64,000 bases of DNA from Morganella morganii (lineage in GTDB: Bacteria; Pseudomonadota; Gammaproteobacteria; Enterobacterales; Enterobacteriaceae): positions 1,488,970 through 1,552,969 of the forward strand of contig NZ_VKKS01000001.1 in NCBI RefSeq assembly GCF_019402645.1, written 5' to 3'. The notes under the pieces are model-generated. The model did no database searches, was not told the origin of the DNA, and saw only the letters and a program-made list of their open reading frames with translations. This document shows, piece after piece, positions 23,186 to 35,485 of this stretch; positions within the stretch are counted from its first letter, which is position 1, and each line of letters opens with the position of its first letter. Position numbers and translations under genes: made by a program.

Positions 23186-24907
23186 ATGAAAATTTCAACA
23201 TTTAAAGGATTATCTCTTTTTTCTGCATTAATTGACTCGTGCTGGAAACAGCCTTACTCCGTCCCCCGTCTGATAAAAGATACCATTGCCGGTATCACCG
23301 TCGGGATTATTGCTATCCCGCTGGCCATGGCTCTGGCTATCGGCAGTGGTGTGGCACCGCAATATGGCCTGTATACGGCCGCTATCGCCGGTATTGTGAT
23401 TGCGGTGACCGGCGGCTCCCGTTTCAGTGTCTCAGGACCGACCGCCGCTTTTGTGGTGATCCTCTACCCCGTTTCCCAGCAGTTCGGGCTGAGCGGGTTA
23501 CTGATAGCCACCCTGATGTCAGGGATTATCCTGCTGGCGATGGGTCTGGCACGCTTCGGTAAACTCATCGAATATATTCCGATTTCCGTGGTGCTGGGCT
23601 TCACCTCAGGGATTGCGATCACTATCGCCACCATGCAGGTGAAGGATTTTTTTGGTCTGACGATGGCATATGTGCCGGAAAACTATGTTGATAAGGTGAT
23701 TGCCCTTGTCAAAGCCATGCCGACCATTAATCTGTCTGATACCCTGATTGGCGTAACCACGCTGCTGGTGCTTATCTACTGGCCGAAACTGAAACTGCGC
23801 CTGCCCGGTCATCTGCCCGCTGTGATTGCCGGGATGCTGGTGATGATGCTGCTGTCACTGTTCGGTATGGACGCGGCCACTATCGGCTCCCGCTTCAGTT
23901 ATACCCTGGCGGACGGCACACAGGGCGCGGGGATCCCGCCGATTCTGCCGCAGTTTATTCTGCCGTGGAATTTACCGGCCCCGGACGGCAAGGAATTTGT
24001 GTTCAACTGGGCAACCATCACCGCCCTGATGCCGGCGGCCTTTTCCATGGCGATGCTCGGCGCGATTGAATCACTGCTCTGTGCAGTCGTGCTCGACGGT
24101 ATGACCGGTAAAAAACATAACTCCAACGGAGAATTGCTGGGTCAGGGACTGGGTAATATCACCGCGCCGTTCTTCGGCGGTATCACCGCCACTGCCGCCA
24201 TTGCCCGCTCTGCCGCTAACGTGCGCGCCGGTGCCACATCGCCGGTATCCGCCATTATCCACTCCCTGCTGGTATTGCTGACCCTGCTGGTTCTGGCACC
24301 ATTGCTCTCTTATCTGCCGCTGGCTGCAATGTCCGCCCTGCTGCTGATGGTAGCGTGGAATATGAGTGAAGCGGCAAAAGTGATTGAACTTATCCGCCGT
24401 GCACCAAAAGACGATATTATCGTGCTGCTGCTGTGCCTGAGCCTCACAGTGCTGTTTGATATGGTGATCGCTATCAGTGTCGGGATTGTGCTGGCCTCAC
24501 TGCTGTTTATGCGCCGTATTGCCAATATGACGCGTCTGAGTGAATCTTCCTTTACCGATCACGACAAAGGGCTGCTGGTGGTTCGTGTTAACGGTCCGCT
24601 GTTCTTTGCCGCTGCCGAGCGGATTTTTGATGATCTGAAAGTCAAAAGTGCGGGATACCACACCATCGTGATGCAGTGGGATGCCGTGCCGGTGCTGGAT
24701 GCCGGCGGATTAAAAGCGTTCCGCCGTTTTATCGATGAAGCCGGTGTGGATACCCATATTGTGGTTACCGATATTCCGTTCCAGCCGCTGAAAACCCTGG
24801 CACGGGCACGCATTGTACCGGCTGAGAATAAAATCAGCTTTTATCCGTCAGTCAGCAAGGCTCTGATTGAACTGGGACTGATGGATGGTGTGACATCTGA
24901 GACCTGA
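23186..24907 (+). CDS. dauA: SulP-family C4-dicarboxylate transporter DauA
   Basis: This 573-residue protein is very close to E. coli DauA (YchM, 559 residues), which takes up succinate and other C4-dicarboxylates aerobically at acidic pH. It has a hydrophobic SulP core ([20 protein letters not shown] near residue 36; [16 protein letters not shown]) and a C-terminal cytoplasmic STAS domain from about 460 ([13 protein letters not shown]). Upstream is tRNA-Ser. The gene ends inside a perfect hairpin. Confidence 0.93.
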   Translation: MKISTFKGLSLFSALIDSCWKQPYSVPRLIKDTIAGITVGIIAIPLAMALAIGSGVAPQYGLYTAAIAGIVIAVTGGSRFSVSGPTAAFVVILYPVSQQFGLSGLLIATLMSGIILLAMGLARFGKLIEYIPISVVLGFTSGIAITIATMQVKDFFGLTMAYVPENYVDKVIALVKAMPTINLSDTLIGVTTLLVLIYWPKLKLRLPGHLPAVIAGMLVMMLLSLFGMDAATIGSRFSYTLADGTQGAGIPPILPQFILPWNLPAPDGKEFVFNWATITALMPAAFSMAMLGAIESLLCAVVLDGMTGKKHNSNGELLGQGLGNITAPFFGGITATAAIARSAANVRAGATSPVSAIIHSLLVLLTLLVLAPLLSYLPLAAMSALLLMVAWNMSEAAKVIELIRRAPKDDIIVLLLCLSLTVLFDMVIAISVGIVLASLLFMRRIANMTRLSESSFTDHDKGLLVVRVNGPLFFAAAERIFDDLKVKSAGYHTIVMQWDAVPVLDAGGLKAFRRFIDEAGVDTHIVVTDIPFQPLKTLARARIVPAENKISFYPSVSKALIELGLMDGVTSET

Positions 24908-24925
24908 TAACTTCAGTTATCAGGT
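24902..24925 (+). terminator. Hairpin over the dauA stop codon
   Basis: A 10-base perfect stem (ACCTGATAAC/GTTATCAGGT) with loop TTCA includes the TGA stop. There is no T-run after it, so it may stabilise the mRNA end or act as a weak terminator. Confidence 0.45.
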
Positions 24926-24988
24926 TATACTGAATACAGCGGCGGGCACAGAGTCCGCCGTTTCTTTATCTGTCACCGGAGAAAAATC

Positions 24989-25438
24989 ATGGCTGTATTT
25001 CGTCTTCCTTTCCTTAACTGGCTGATTATCAATGGTATTGCTGCTGCCTGGCTGTATGCCAAAGATGCACTGTTGATTCAGTTCAGCGGGTGGAGCGGTA
25101 TTTTAGCCATATTGATCGGGCTGGAAAGTTTCGGCTGGATTGCCGCGTCACTGGTTTACTTCCGCCGCCATAATACCACACCGAACCCGCTCGGCGAGGC
25201 GACTCATTTAATCACCGGCGGGCCGTTCCGGCTGTCACGCAATCCGGTATATCTCGCGCTGACCACCGCCTGTATCGGGTTTGCATTGCTGACACACTCT
25301 TATTATTTTCTTACCGGCGGATTGATTTTCTGGCTGATCACGGATTTATTCAGCATCCCGCAGGAAGAAAAATTCCTTGCCGTAAAATTTAAACAGGAAT
25401 GGACAGCGTATTGTCAGCAGACCCGGCGCTGGCTGTGA
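24989..25438 (+). CDS. Isoprenylcysteine methyltransferase/PEMT-like membrane protein
   Basis: This 149-residue protein has about four hydrophobic segments and the family region GPFRLSRNPVYLALTTACIG near residue 77, followed by IPQEEKFLAVKFKQEWTAYCQQTRRW at the end. That C-terminal E-E-x2-L...F...Y pattern is the SAM-dependent methyltransferase signature of the PF04191/ICMT type. Bacterial members are mostly uncharacterised and no substrate can be named. It is a single gene behind dauA, with AGAAAAATC ahead of the ATG. Confidence 0.78.
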   Translation: MAVFRLPFLNWLIINGIAAAWLYAKDALLIQFSGWSGILAILIGLESFGWIAASLVYFRRHNTTPNPLGEATHLITGGPFRLSRNPVYLALTTACIGFALLTHSYYFLTGGLIFWLITDLFSIPQEEKFLAVKFKQEWTAYCQQTRRWL

Positions 25439-25454
25439 CAGGACGTATTCCCGG

Positions 25455-26357
25455 TCAGATTGCGCTGCCCTGTCCGCCGTTTGCCAGCAGATACTGCCAC
25501 AGACCGTTCATCCCGAGCCAGCGGTTGCTGCACCAGTCCGGGGCCAGTAAGGTCGGACGCCGCGCACTGGCACAGATGCGGTGATAAATCACTTCCGGTG
25601 GTGAGTGGCGGATCATCTCTCCGGCAGTGGCGACATATTCTTCCAGCGGGATAGTGGATAAACGCCCCGCCCGCCAGGCTTTTGCCATGGTACTGCCCTC
25701 CACAATATGCAGCGGATGCAGCTTGATGCCTTCAACACCGGTATTCAGCACGCGTTCGAGTGTGATGAGATTATCGGCGGCCGTTTCCCCCGGCAAACCG
25801 GTAATCAGGTGACAGCACACGTTCAGCCCGCGTTCACGGGCGGCCCGTGTGGTAGCCTGATAACAGGCAAAATCATGACCGCGGTTGATGCGTTTCAGGG
25901 TTTTATCATGGGCGGTCTGCAAGCCCAGCTCCAGCCACACCTCATACCCCTGCTGCTGATAGCTTTGTAACAGATCCAGTACCGCTTCCGGCACGCAATC
26001 CGGCCGTGTACCGACACACAATCCCACCACATCCGCCTGTGTCAGTGCAGATTCATACATTTTACGCAGCAGCTCAACTTCCGCATAGGTGCTGGTATAA
26101 GCCTGAAAATAGGCAAGATAACGTTTGGCGCGGGTGATTTTACCGGACTGCTGACTCAGCTGCTCCTCAATAGAATCATACTGCGCATTTTCATCCGCAA
26201 AAGAGGCCACATTACAGAATGTACAACCGCCACGCCCGAGAGTGCCGTCACGGTTGGGACAGCTGAAGCCGCCGTGCAGGGTGATTTTATGAATTTTTTC
26301 GCCATAACGGCGCTGAAGATCAGCGCCGAACATGTTAACGACTGTGTGAAGCTGCAT
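25455..26357 (-). CDS. yhcC: Radical SAM protein YhcC (TIGR01212 type)
   Basis: This 300-residue cytoplasmic protein has the iron-sulfur cysteines arranged as C-x11-C-x2-C in SCPNRDGTLGRGGCTFCN near residues 33-48, the spacing seen in the YhcC family rather than the common C-x3-C-x2-C. LITGLPGETAADN and GIKLHPLHIVEGS are other conserved points. The molecular function is not known. It lies next to kdsA, 6 bases beyond its end, so it may be the last gene of the hemA-kdsA transcript; in E. coli it is elsewhere. Confidence 0.88.
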   Translation of the reverse strand: MQLHTVVNMFGADLQRRYGEKIHKITLHGGFSCPNRDGTLGRGGCTFCNVASFADENAQYDSIEEQLSQQSGKITRAKRYLAYFQAYTSTYAEVELLRKMYESALTQADVVGLCVGTRPDCVPEAVLDLLQSYQQQGYEVWLELGLQTAHDKTLKRINRGHDFACYQATTRAARERGLNVCCHLITGLPGETAADNLITLERVLNTGVEGIKLHPLHIVEGSTMAKAWRAGRLSTIPLEEYVATAGEMIRHSPPEVIYHRICASARRPTLLAPDWCSNRWLGMNGLWQYLLANGGQGSAI

Positions 26358-26363
26358 CAGAAA

Positions 26364-27239
<876 letters not shown>

Positions 27240-27281
27240 TTAAATTGCGTTTATGAAAATATTTAAAACGATGTCAGTTTA

Positions 27282-28088
27282 TCAATGCAGAACGATATGC
27301 TGCTGTTCGTAAGTGTTGATCTGCATTTTTATCATTTCAGATACCGGGTCCTGCGGACATTGCTCAATAAAATAGTTCAGATCGGAAACCGCAATATGGC
27401 TGCAATCCAGCTGGGCATAAATCAGCCCGCGATCGCGGATTTCATACGGGTCATCCGGATCAAATAATAAAATGGTTTCGCTGACTTTCAGTGCCGGCTC
27501 CATTTTTTTCTCTTCCATCAGCGCGACTTTAATACTGTCGAGGTATTTGCGCACCACATGGCTGTTTTCGGCTTCTTCGAGATCATCACCGGTCAGGTGA
27601 TGTGCCGGGCTGACCGTGCCTTTAATCCAGACATCCAGCGTGTGCTGATCCAGCATATCGCCGTTAATCGGGTTGATAAACAGGGTTTCGTCGTCCAGAT
27701 CCGCCCGCAGAATCAGCTGGGTCGGGAAAACCACCGGCACAACAGGTAAACCGATAGCCTGTGCAATATGCAGAAACAGGATGCCGAGTGATACCGGCGA
27801 ACCGCGCTGAGTACGCAGCACATTATCCAGCCACAGGGTATCAGACAGCGAATAAACACCGCTGGCACCACTGAACTGCCATTTATGGTAAAAGAGGGTG
27901 ATCAGTGTCTGTAAACAGGTACGTTCGTCGGAATACGGCGGGAGGCGTTTACGGGTCTGGCGGATAAGTTCATTGATGTGTGTTTCTGCCTTTTCCCGGT
28001 CAAAATCAGGGCGGACAGTTTTTAACACTAACATAATGCCGCTCAGTAACGGCGCACCATTGAATTCAAAATCGGCAATGCTTTTCAT
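27282..28088 (-). CDS. sirB1: SirB1 family protein
   Basis: This 268-residue cytoplasmic protein has an N-terminal transglutaminase-like domain (GSPVSLGILFLHIAQAIGLPV near residue 95) and a C-terminal TPR-like part (DRGLIYAQLDCSHIAVSDLNYF). In E. coli sirB1 lies between sirB2 and kdsA. Here sirB2 is absent: sirB1 directly follows prmC with a 4-base overlap. Role not established. Confidence 0.9.
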   Translation of the reverse strand: MKSIADFEFNGAPLLSGIMLVLKTVRPDFDREKAETHINELIRQTRKRLPPYSDERTCLQTLITLFYHKWQFSGASGVYSLSDTLWLDNVLRTQRGSPVSLGILFLHIAQAIGLPVVPVVFPTQLILRADLDDETLFINPINGDMLDQHTLDVWIKGTVSPAHHLTGDDLEEAENSHVVRKYLDSIKVALMEEKKMEPALKVSETILLFDPDDPYEIRDRGLIYAQLDCSHIAVSDLNYFIEQCPQDPVSEMIKMQINTYEQQHIVLH

Positions 28089-28924
28089 TTCTCTTCCCGT
28101 TGACCTAAAGTAACCCGATCATTTCCGCCATAATCGCGGCGGGTTTCCACCCGGCAAAATCCGTTTTCCCGGAACAGTTCGCGGACAGACTCTCCCTGCC
28201 GCCAGCCATGTTCCACAATCAGCCACCCGCCGGGGGTCAGATAATGTGCGGACTGCGCAGTAATTTCCGCCAGGTCGGCCAGACCGTTCTGCGGGGCGAC
28301 CAGCGCACTGCGCGGCTCGAAACGGACATCCCCCTGCACCAGATGCTCATCATTCTCATCAATATATGGAGGGTTACTCACTATCATAGCAAATTGATGA
28401 ATCGGCAGTGAAGTAAACCAGCGACTTTCTTTAAACGCCGTATTCATCAGTCCCAGACGGGTGGCATTGCGCTGCGCCAGCGCCACTGCATCCGGCTGAA
28501 TATCCGCCCCGGTCACATGACAATCCGGCCGTTCGGAAGCCAGCGCCAGCGCGACAGCCCCTGTACCGGTACCGAGATCCAGAATATCGCAGGATGATGC
28601 CGGTAACAATTCCAGCGCCGCTTCCACCAGACATTCGGTATCCGGCCGCGGGATCAGCGTGGCGGGAGAGACTTCCAGCGACAGTGACCAGAACTCACGC
28701 ACACCGGTGATATACGCCACCGGCTCCCCCTGCTCCCGGCGGACAAGCAGCGCCTCAAGACGCTGCTGTTCATCCCCGCTGAGCGGGGTTTCATCAAAAG
28801 CAATAATGTAGCTGCGGGTGCGGCCGGTGACAAACGTCAGCAGAATCTCCGCATCCCGTTTCGGGCTGTCGCTGTGACTTAAACGGCTGACAGCCTCCGT
28901 CAGCCAGATCCGGAACGTCATCAC
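28085..28924 (-). CDS. prmC: Release factor glutamine methyltransferase PrmC
   Basis: PrmC methylates the GGQ glutamine of release factors 1 and 2. The 279-residue chain has SAM motif [17 protein letters not shown] near residue 119 and the catalytic NPPY in [13 protein letters not shown] near 184. It overlaps prfA (its own substrate's gene) by 4 bases, the conserved arrangement. Confidence 0.96.
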   Translation of the reverse strand: MMTFRIWLTEAVSRLSHSDSPKRDAEILLTFVTGRTRSYIIAFDETPLSGDEQQRLEALLVRREQGEPVAYITGVREFWSLSLEVSPATLIPRPDTECLVEAALELLPASSCDILDLGTGTGAVALALASERPDCHVTGADIQPDAVALAQRNATRLGLMNTAFKESRWFTSLPIHQFAMIVSNPPYIDENDEHLVQGDVRFEPRSALVAPQNGLADLAEITAQSAHYLTPGGWLIVEHGWRQGESVRELFRENGFCRVETRRDYGGNDRVTLGQREEK

Positions 28925-30003
28925 TCCTGTTCAGACAGCGCCGCGAGCTGATCTGCCTGATATTCGTTCACCAGCGGCTGGATCAGTGCATCGAGCTTGC
29001 CTTCCATCACTTCATCCAGACGGTACAGTGTCAGGTTGATGCGGTGATCCGTCACCCGCCCCTGCGGGAAGTTATAGGTACGGATACGATCCGAACGGTC
29101 ACCGGAACCCAGCAGGTTGCGGCGCTCAGAGGCTTCCGCCTCATGACGGCGGGATTCTTCCGCTGCCTTGATACGCGCTGCCAGCACCGAAAGTGCTTTG
29201 GCTTTGTTTTTGTGCTGCGAACGCTCGTCCTGGCACTCCACCACAATCCCGGTCGGGATATGAGTGATACGGATAGCCGAGTCCGTGGTGTTAACGTGCT
29301 GACCACCGGCACCGGATGACCGGAAGGTATCAATACGCAAATCCGCCGGGTTAATATCCGGCAGTTCCGCTTCCGGCACTTCCGCCAGCACCGCGACAGT
29401 ACAGGCAGAGGTGTGAATACGCCCCTGAGATTCGGTTTCCGGCACACGCTGCACGCGGTGGCCGCCGGATTCAAACTTCAGGTTACCATAGGCATTTTCA
29501 CCGGTGACTCTGAAAATAATCTCTTTATAGCCGCCGTGCTCGCCGTCATTACTGTTCATAATTTCAATCCGCCAGCGGCGTGATTCCGCATAACGGCTGT
29601 ACATCCGGAACAGATCACCGGCAAACAATGCGGCTTCATCACCGCCGGTGCCCGCACGGACTTCCAGGAAGCAGTTGCGTTCGTCATCCGGATCTTTCGG
29701 CAGTAATAAGACCTGTAATTCCTGTTCTAAGGTTTCATTCCGCAGTTTTGCGTCTTTCAGCTCTTCCTGCGCCATCTCCTTCATTTCAGGATCATCAAGA
29801 AGCATTTGGGCGGTTTCGATATCATCCTGTATGGTCTGCCAGGCTTCAAAACATTTTGCAACGTCAGTCAGCTGCGCATATTCTTTCGACAAAGCACGGA
29901 ATTTATTCTGATCAGCGATAACATCGGCGTCCGCAAGGTGCGCCTGAATTTCTTCATAACGTTCTTTCAATGCTTCCAGTTTTGCGACAATAGAAGGCTT
30001 CAT
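28921..30003 (-). CDS. prfA: Peptide chain release factor 1
   Basis: RF1 ends translation at UAA and UAG. The 360 residues contain the GGQ loop ([16 protein letters not shown] near 229) and the domain 2 recognition region with PET ([11 protein letters not shown] near 190), where the RF1 anticodon-like motif is normally PxT. Length matches E. coli. Second gene of hemA-prfA-prmC. Confidence 0.97.
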   Translation of the reverse strand: MKPSIVAKLEALKERYEEIQAHLADADVIADQNKFRALSKEYAQLTDVAKCFEAWQTIQDDIETAQMLLDDPEMKEMAQEELKDAKLRNETLEQELQVLLLPKDPDDERNCFLEVRAGTGGDEAALFAGDLFRMYSRYAESRRWRIEIMNSNDGEHGGYKEIIFRVTGENAYGNLKFESGGHRVQRVPETESQGRIHTSACTVAVLAEVPEAELPDINPADLRIDTFRSSGAGGQHVNTTDSAIRITHIPTGIVVECQDERSQHKNKAKALSVLAARIKAAEESRRHEAEASERRNLLGSGDRSDRIRTYNFPQGRVTDHRINLTLYRLDEVMEGKLDALIQPLVNEYQADQLAALSEQE

Positions 30004-30039
30004 TCGTAGTCTGCTACCTTAAAAAATATATAGAGGAAG

Positions 30040-31302
30040 TTAATGGTGCTCCAGCCCGAGGCTATCGCGTAACAGAGTCAGGCGGCCGGTATCACCGTCA
30101 CCGGCGGCCTGCTGAAGTGATTTGGTCGGTGCGTGGATCAGGCGGTTGGTCAGTTGCTGAGACATCTGGTTGATAATTTCTTCCGGGTCATGTCCCTGCT
30201 GAATCAGTGCCACGGCTTTCGCTGCCACAGCAGCGCGGATTTCCTCGGCCTGTTCACGGTATTCACGGATGGTATTTACCGCGCTCCGGGCACGCAGCCA
30301 CTCCATAAAGTGCCCGCTCTCCTGCACCACAATGGACTCCGCCTGTTGTGCTGCCACCTGACGCTGCGCCAGATTGTGCTCAATAATCGCCTCAAGATCA
30401 TCCACGGTATAGAGATAAACATTACTGAGTTTTTCCACATCAGCTTCGATATCACGGGGAACCGCGATATCCACCAGCAGCATCGGACGGTTACGGCGGG
30501 CCTTCAGGGCACGTTCCACCATACCTTTACCGATAATCGGCAACGGGCTGGCCGTGGAGCTGATAACAATATCCGCCTCCGCCAGCCGGCTGTCGATTTC
30601 CGGCAGTGTGATCACCTCTGCATTGACTTCCTGCGCCAGCACGCGGGCCCGTTCACGGGTACGGTTGGCGATCATCATATGCTTTACGCCGTGCTCGTTC
30701 AGGTGCCGGGCAACCAGTTCGATGGTTTCCCCCGCCCCGACCAGCAGAATATTCAGTTTGGATAAGGATTCAAAAATCTGACGCGCCAGCGTACAGGCTG
30801 CAAACGCGACGGATACCGCATTGGCACCGATATCTGTTTCAGTGCGCACCCGTTTGGCGACAGAAAAAGATTTCTGGAACAGGCGTTCCAGTTCACGGGA
30901 GAGTGAACGGTATGTCTGAGACTGGGCAAAGGCTTTTTTGACCTGCCCCAGGATCTGCGGCTCGCCGAGCACCAGGGAATCCAGCCCGCTGGCCACCCGC
31001 ATCAGGTGACTGACAGCCTCATTATCCTGATGCCAGTAAAGGCTGGACATCAGTTCCTGCGGGTTGATGTTGTGATAACGGCACAGCCACTCAATCAGCT
31101 GGTCGCGCTGATTATTCTGCTCATCCACACTGAGATAGATTTCTGTCCGGTTGCAGGTAGACAGCACAACGCCGCCGCTCACGGACGGTTGTTCGAGCAG
31201 ATTGGTTAATGCCGCTTCCATGCTGTCCGGTGAGAAAGTGACTTTCTCACGTAAGGCCACAGGTGCGGTTTTATGGTTAATGCCGAGAGCTAATAAAGTC
31301 AT
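30040..31302 (-). CDS. hemA: Glutamyl-tRNA reductase
   Basis: HemA reduces glutamyl-tRNA to glutamate-1-semialdehyde, the first step of C5 heme synthesis. The ATG at 31302 ([20 protein letters not shown]) gives 420 residues, close to E. coli (418); the open frame runs 162 bases further upstream without family similarity. The active-site cysteine is in [11 protein letters not shown] near residue 50, and the NADPH domain shows [17 protein letters not shown] near 184. It heads the leftward hemA-prfA-prmC-sirB1-kdsA operon and is divergent from lolB. Confidence 0.97.
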   Translation of the reverse strand: MTLLALGINHKTAPVALREKVTFSPDSMEAALTNLLEQPSVSGGVVLSTCNRTEIYLSVDEQNNQRDQLIEWLCRYHNINPQELMSSLYWHQDNEAVSHLMRVASGLDSLVLGEPQILGQVKKAFAQSQTYRSLSRELERLFQKSFSVAKRVRTETDIGANAVSVAFAACTLARQIFESLSKLNILLVGAGETIELVARHLNEHGVKHMMIANRTRERARVLAQEVNAEVITLPEIDSRLAEADIVISSTASPLPIIGKGMVERALKARRNRPMLLVDIAVPRDIEADVEKLSNVYLYTVDDLEAIIEHNLAQRQVAAQQAESIVVQESGHFMEWLRARSAVNTIREYREQAEEIRAAVAAKAVALIQQGHDPEEIINQMSQQLTNRLIHAPTKSLQQAAGDGDTGRLTLLRDSLGLEHH

Positions 31303-31582
31303 ATCCTGCAATACAGACCCGGGTAAGTGTATAAAATACCGGTTAAGTATACCGGAAATTAACACCCTTATTAAGGACAACTGCATGCATTTTAGCAGCC
31401 GGTTCCGCGCAATTAAAGCGTTAAACAGGAAACAGTGATAATAAGTACGTAATGCGATGCGCAACAGGTGGTGTCAGCGGAGCGGATAATTGCGTAAATC
31501 AGCGTAAGAGAGGTAGGAAACAGGCACTGAAACAGGCACAATACTGTTATTGCTTTTATAAGTTGTTAAAGGAAATTACAAC

Positions 31583-32212
31583 GTGGCCTCTATTCAATTA
31601 CCGCGCTTTATCAGACTGCTGCCCCTGTGCAGCCTGATACTTGCCGCCTGTACCCTGCCCGACAATACAGAGAAAGGCGACGTTTCGGCCACCTCTGCCG
31701 GCTGGAAAACACAGACAGAACAAATTAACCATTTGCAGCGTTATCAGACCCGCGGCTCGTTTGCCTATATCGGTACAACCCGGAAAACCTATGCCCGCTT
31801 TTTCTGGCAGCAGTACTCCCCGGATAGCTACAAGCTGCTGCTCACCAATCCGGTCGGCAGTACCGAACTGGAACTGATTGTCAAAGACGGTCAGACACAA
31901 CTGACCGATAACAAAGGTCAGAAATATTACAGTGATGATCCTGACAGCATGATTTACCAGCTGACCGGCATGACCATACCGATGGAAAACCTGCGTCAGT
32001 GGATTGTCGGTCTGCCGGGTGACGCGCAGTCTTATGCCATCAGCAATCAGTATCACCTGAAAGCACTGAGCTGGTCTCAGGGCATGGAAAAATGGAAAGT
32101 CACTTATCAGTCCTATGATGAAAAAGTCTCCCCGCAACTGCCGAACCGCCTGGATATCGAACAGGGTGATAACCGCATCAAGCTGAAAATGGATTCATGG
32201 ACACTCAACTGA
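31583..32212 (+). CDS. lolB: Outer-membrane lipoprotein localization protein LolB
   Basis: LolB accepts lipoproteins from LolA and inserts them in the outer membrane. The 209-residue protein starts at GTG (31583) and has a signal peptide with lipobox LAAC (cysteine at about residue 23). Conserved body: [10 protein letters not shown]-like stretch [21 protein letters not shown] and [14 protein letters not shown]. The start follows AAAGGAAATTACAAC. It overlaps ispE by 16 bases. Confidence 0.95.
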   Translation: MASIQLPRFIRLLPLCSLILAACTLPDNTEKGDVSATSAGWKTQTEQINHLQRYQTRGSFAYIGTTRKTYARFFWQQYSPDSYKLLLTNPVGSTELELIVKDGQTQLTDNKGQKYYSDDPDSMIYQLTGMTIPMENLRQWIVGLPGDAQSYAISNQYHLKALSWSQGMEKWKVTYQSYDEKVSPQLPNRLDIEQGDNRIKLKMDSWTLN

Positions 32213-33072
32213 CATCGCTGACCTGGCCATCCCCCGCCAAGCTGAACCTGTTTTTGTACATCACAGGCCGCCGTGCGGACGGCTATCACACCCTGCAAAC
32301 CCTGTTTCAGTTTCTGAACCATGGTGACAGTGTCACAATCACACCGCGCACTGACGGAGAAATTCGTCTGCTGACTCCGCTTGCCGGGGTACCGGATGAA
32401 CAGAATCTGGTGATCCGCGCCGCCCGTCTGTTACAGAACTATGCCAGAGATCATCACTTGACGGCGGATTTGCCCGGTGCGGATATTGCCGTTGAAAAAA
32501 TTCTGCCGATGGGCGGCGGTATCGGCGGCGGTTCCTCGAATGCCGCCACAGTGCTTGTCGCTCTGAACTATCACTGGCAGTTACAGTTACCGGATGACAT
32601 CCTTGCAGAACTGGGGGTAACCCTTGGCGCTGATGTCCCGGTATTTGTCCGGGGTCATGCCGCGATTGCTGAAGGAATAGGCGAAATTCTGCACCCGGCG
32701 TCCCCGCCGGAGCGCTGGTATCTGGTTGCACACCCCGGAATTTCGGTTCCGACACCGCTTATCTTCACAGATCCGCAATTAATTCGCGACACACCAATCC
32801 GCTCTCTGCCCGCATTATTACAGGCTCCGTACGCAAATGACTGTGAACCGATTGCAAGAAAACGTTTTCGTGAGGTTGATGAGCTTCTTTCCTGGCTGCT
32901 ACAATATACTCCGTCACGCCTGACCGGTACGGGTGCATGTGTGTTCGGAGAGTTCGAAAACCAGGCAGCCGCCCGACAGGTGTTAATTAACGCGCCGGCG
33001 TGGGTGAAGGGCTTTGTGGCACGTGGTGTCAACATTTCGCCGCTTCATCAGTTCCGCGCTGGTTTACTGTAA
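32197..33072 (+). CDS. ispE: 4-diphosphocytidyl-2-C-methyl-D-erythritol kinase
   Basis: IspE phosphorylates CDP-methylerythritol in the MEP isoprenoid pathway. The 291-residue GHMP kinase has [20 protein letters not shown] at the N-terminus and the ATP loop [17 protein letters not shown] near residue 103. It overlaps lolB and is followed by prs, as in E. coli. Confidence 0.96.
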   Translation: MDTQLTSLTWPSPAKLNLFLYITGRRADGYHTLQTLFQFLNHGDSVTITPRTDGEIRLLTPLAGVPDEQNLVIRAARLLQNYARDHHLTADLPGADIAVEKILPMGGGIGGGSSNAATVLVALNYHWQLQLPDDILAELGVTLGADVPVFVRGHAAIAEGIGEILHPASPPERWYLVAHPGISVPTPLIFTDPQLIRDTPIRSLPALLQAPYANDCEPIARKRFREVDELLSWLLQYTPSRLTGTGACVFGEFENQAAARQVLINAPAWVKGFVARGVNISPLHQFRAGLL

Positions 33073-33082
33073 TTGCCCCTGA

Positions 33083-34096
<1,014 letters not shown>

Positions 34097-34127
34097 TTTC
34101 GCAATCAGCGTACACATTGCGTGTTTA

Positions 34128-34155
34128 AACCCGTTGTGAAGGCAACGGGTTTTTT
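34128..34155 (+). terminator. Terminator after prs
   Basis: Arms AACCCGTTG and CAACGGGTT with a 6-base loop run into a T-tract, 31 bases after the prs stop. Confidence 0.88.
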
Positions 34156-34216
34156 GTTGCAGGCGTTTAACTGTTGCCGGAGAACATGTTAACCGCTTAT
34201 GAGGATAATAATCCGT

Positions 34217-34486
34217 TTACGGCATACGGCGACGATAGCGGCTGTGGAAATGACGCAGCCAGTAATATTTATCCGCGATGGATTCACGACGCCCGCTCAG
34301 ACCGGCTCCGCCCAGCCACACGAGGGCACCGATAAAGATCCCCATCAGAGAAGCTTCGGAGTAGATATCCGGTAAAGGGAGTGCAAAAATAAGGACACTG
34401 ACAGTAAAGGCCATACTGCCGACCATCAGTAACATACCGACAACCATTAGCAGGTTACCGAGCAATAAGGATAATTTACGTTTCAT
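34217..34486 (-). CDS. ychH: YchH family inner-membrane stress protein (DUF2583)
   Basis: This 89-residue protein has two membrane helices (near residues 8-35 and 46-65) and a basic C-terminus (YYWLRHFHSRYRRRMP), matching E. coli YchH, a DUF2583 protein linked to stress survival. The ATG at 34486 is chosen because GGAGGTCCCT precedes it and it aligns with MKRK of E. coli; a more upstream ATG would add 11 residues. The prs-ychH-pth order is conserved. Confidence 0.88.
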   Translation of the reverse strand: MKRKLSLLLGNLLMVVGMLLMVGSMAFTVSVLIFALPLPDIYSEASLMGIFIGALVWLGGAGLSGRRESIADKYYWLRHFHSRYRRRMP

Positions 34487-34788
34487 AGGGACCTCCGCCA
34501 CTCTTTTGTCTGCTAACAACTCAAAGCACGAAAGTAGGAATTCCTTCTTGACACTGATTATAGTCTGAATCTGTACGTATATATTGCGTATGAGATCACA
34601 TAGACTAAAAATAAAACATTTTTATTGGCTTATTGTGCCCAAAAGCGAAACTTAATAATTCATCACTAAATTATTGCACAAATAGTCACATCCGTCCCGG
34701 GAGGACGTTTTTTTTGTACTCCGCGCGGGTGACGGGTAGAATAGTCCTCTTTGCAGTCAAACCTGCCTGAACAACAAGTGATACAAGT
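34487..34788. other. Divergent intergenic region between ychH and pth
   Basis: These 302 bases carry promoters for both genes. The pth promoter is described separately. TTGACA at 34548-34553 is a possible minus 35 element, but no well-spaced minus 10 box goes with it. No gene is visible. Confidence 0.5.
34714..34742 (+). promoter_or_regulatory. Candidate sigma-70 promoter of pth
   Basis: TTGTAC (34714-34719) and TAGAAT (34737-34742) have a 17-base spacer with a GC-rich centre and lie about 45 bases before the pth start. Confidence 0.55.
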
Positions 34789-35379
34789 GTGAGTCAGATA
34801 AAATTAATTGTGGGGCTGGCCAACCCCGGTGCGGAATACGCCCAAACCCGCCACAATGCCGGTGCCTGGTATGCGGATGAACTGGCCCGCCGTTATAATC
34901 AGTCATTAAAATCAGAAAATAAGTTTTACGGTTATACCGCGCGCCTGAATATTCAGGGAAATGATGTCCGCCTGCTGGTGCCGGCCACCTTTATGAACCT
35001 GAGCGGCAAAGCGGTCGGTGCCCTGGCCGGTTTTTATCAGATTGCCCCGGATGAAATTCTGGTGGCTCATGATGAACTGGATCTCCCGCCCGGGGTGGCA
35101 AAAATGAAGCTTGGCGGCGGTAACGGCGGTCATAACGGCCTGAAAGATATCCAGAGCAAACTCGGCAACAATCCAAATTTTCATCGTCTGCGTATCGGCA
35201 TCGGCCATCCGGGTGATAAAAACAAAGTTGTCGGCTTTGTACTGGGTAAGCCCCCGGCCTCTGAGCAGCAACTGATTGATCAGACTATCGATGAAGCCGT
35301 GTGCTGCACCGATGTTTTAATGAAAGACGGTATGGCAAAAGCTATTTCACGGCTGCACACATTTAAAGCCGGTCAGTAA
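34789..35379 (+). CDS. pth: Peptidyl-tRNA hydrolase
   Basis: Pth releases peptides from stalled peptidyl-tRNA. The 196-residue protein starts at GTG and has the active-site histidine in [17 protein letters not shown] (near residue 23), the FMNLSG block and HDELDLPPG with its catalytic aspartate near 96. [13 protein letters not shown] follows. Paired with ychF downstream, as is usual. Confidence 0.97.
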   Translation: MSQIKLIVGLANPGAEYAQTRHNAGAWYADELARRYNQSLKSENKFYGYTARLNIQGNDVRLLVPATFMNLSGKAVGALAGFYQIAPDEILVAHDELDLPPGVAKMKLGGGNGGHNGLKDIQSKLGNNPNFHRLRIGIGHPGDKNKVVGFVLGKPPASEQQLIDQTIDEAVCCTDVLMKDGMAKAISRLHTFKAGQ

Positions 35380-35412
35380 ACCGCAGGTATCGTCTGTTTA
35401 TCCGTAACCGTG

Positions 35413-35418
35413 TATAAT
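35413..35418 (+). promoter_or_regulatory. Candidate minus 10 box upstream of ychF
   Basis: TGTATAAT (TATAAT at 35413-35418) lies 68 bases before ychF. The TG dinucleotide directly ahead of the box is not in the usual extended position; no minus 35 element was defined. Confidence 0.45.
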
Positions 35419-35485
35419 CGGCGGCAATTATTTAACGTGCTTGCAGGCCGTTTTGGTCTGCTGTCATTTTTAAGGTGAAGAATTT

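Noticed and set aside
31303-31464. N-terminal extension of HemA
   Set aside because: The frame is open but the added 54 residues are unlike HemA, which starts [14 protein letters not shown] in relatives.
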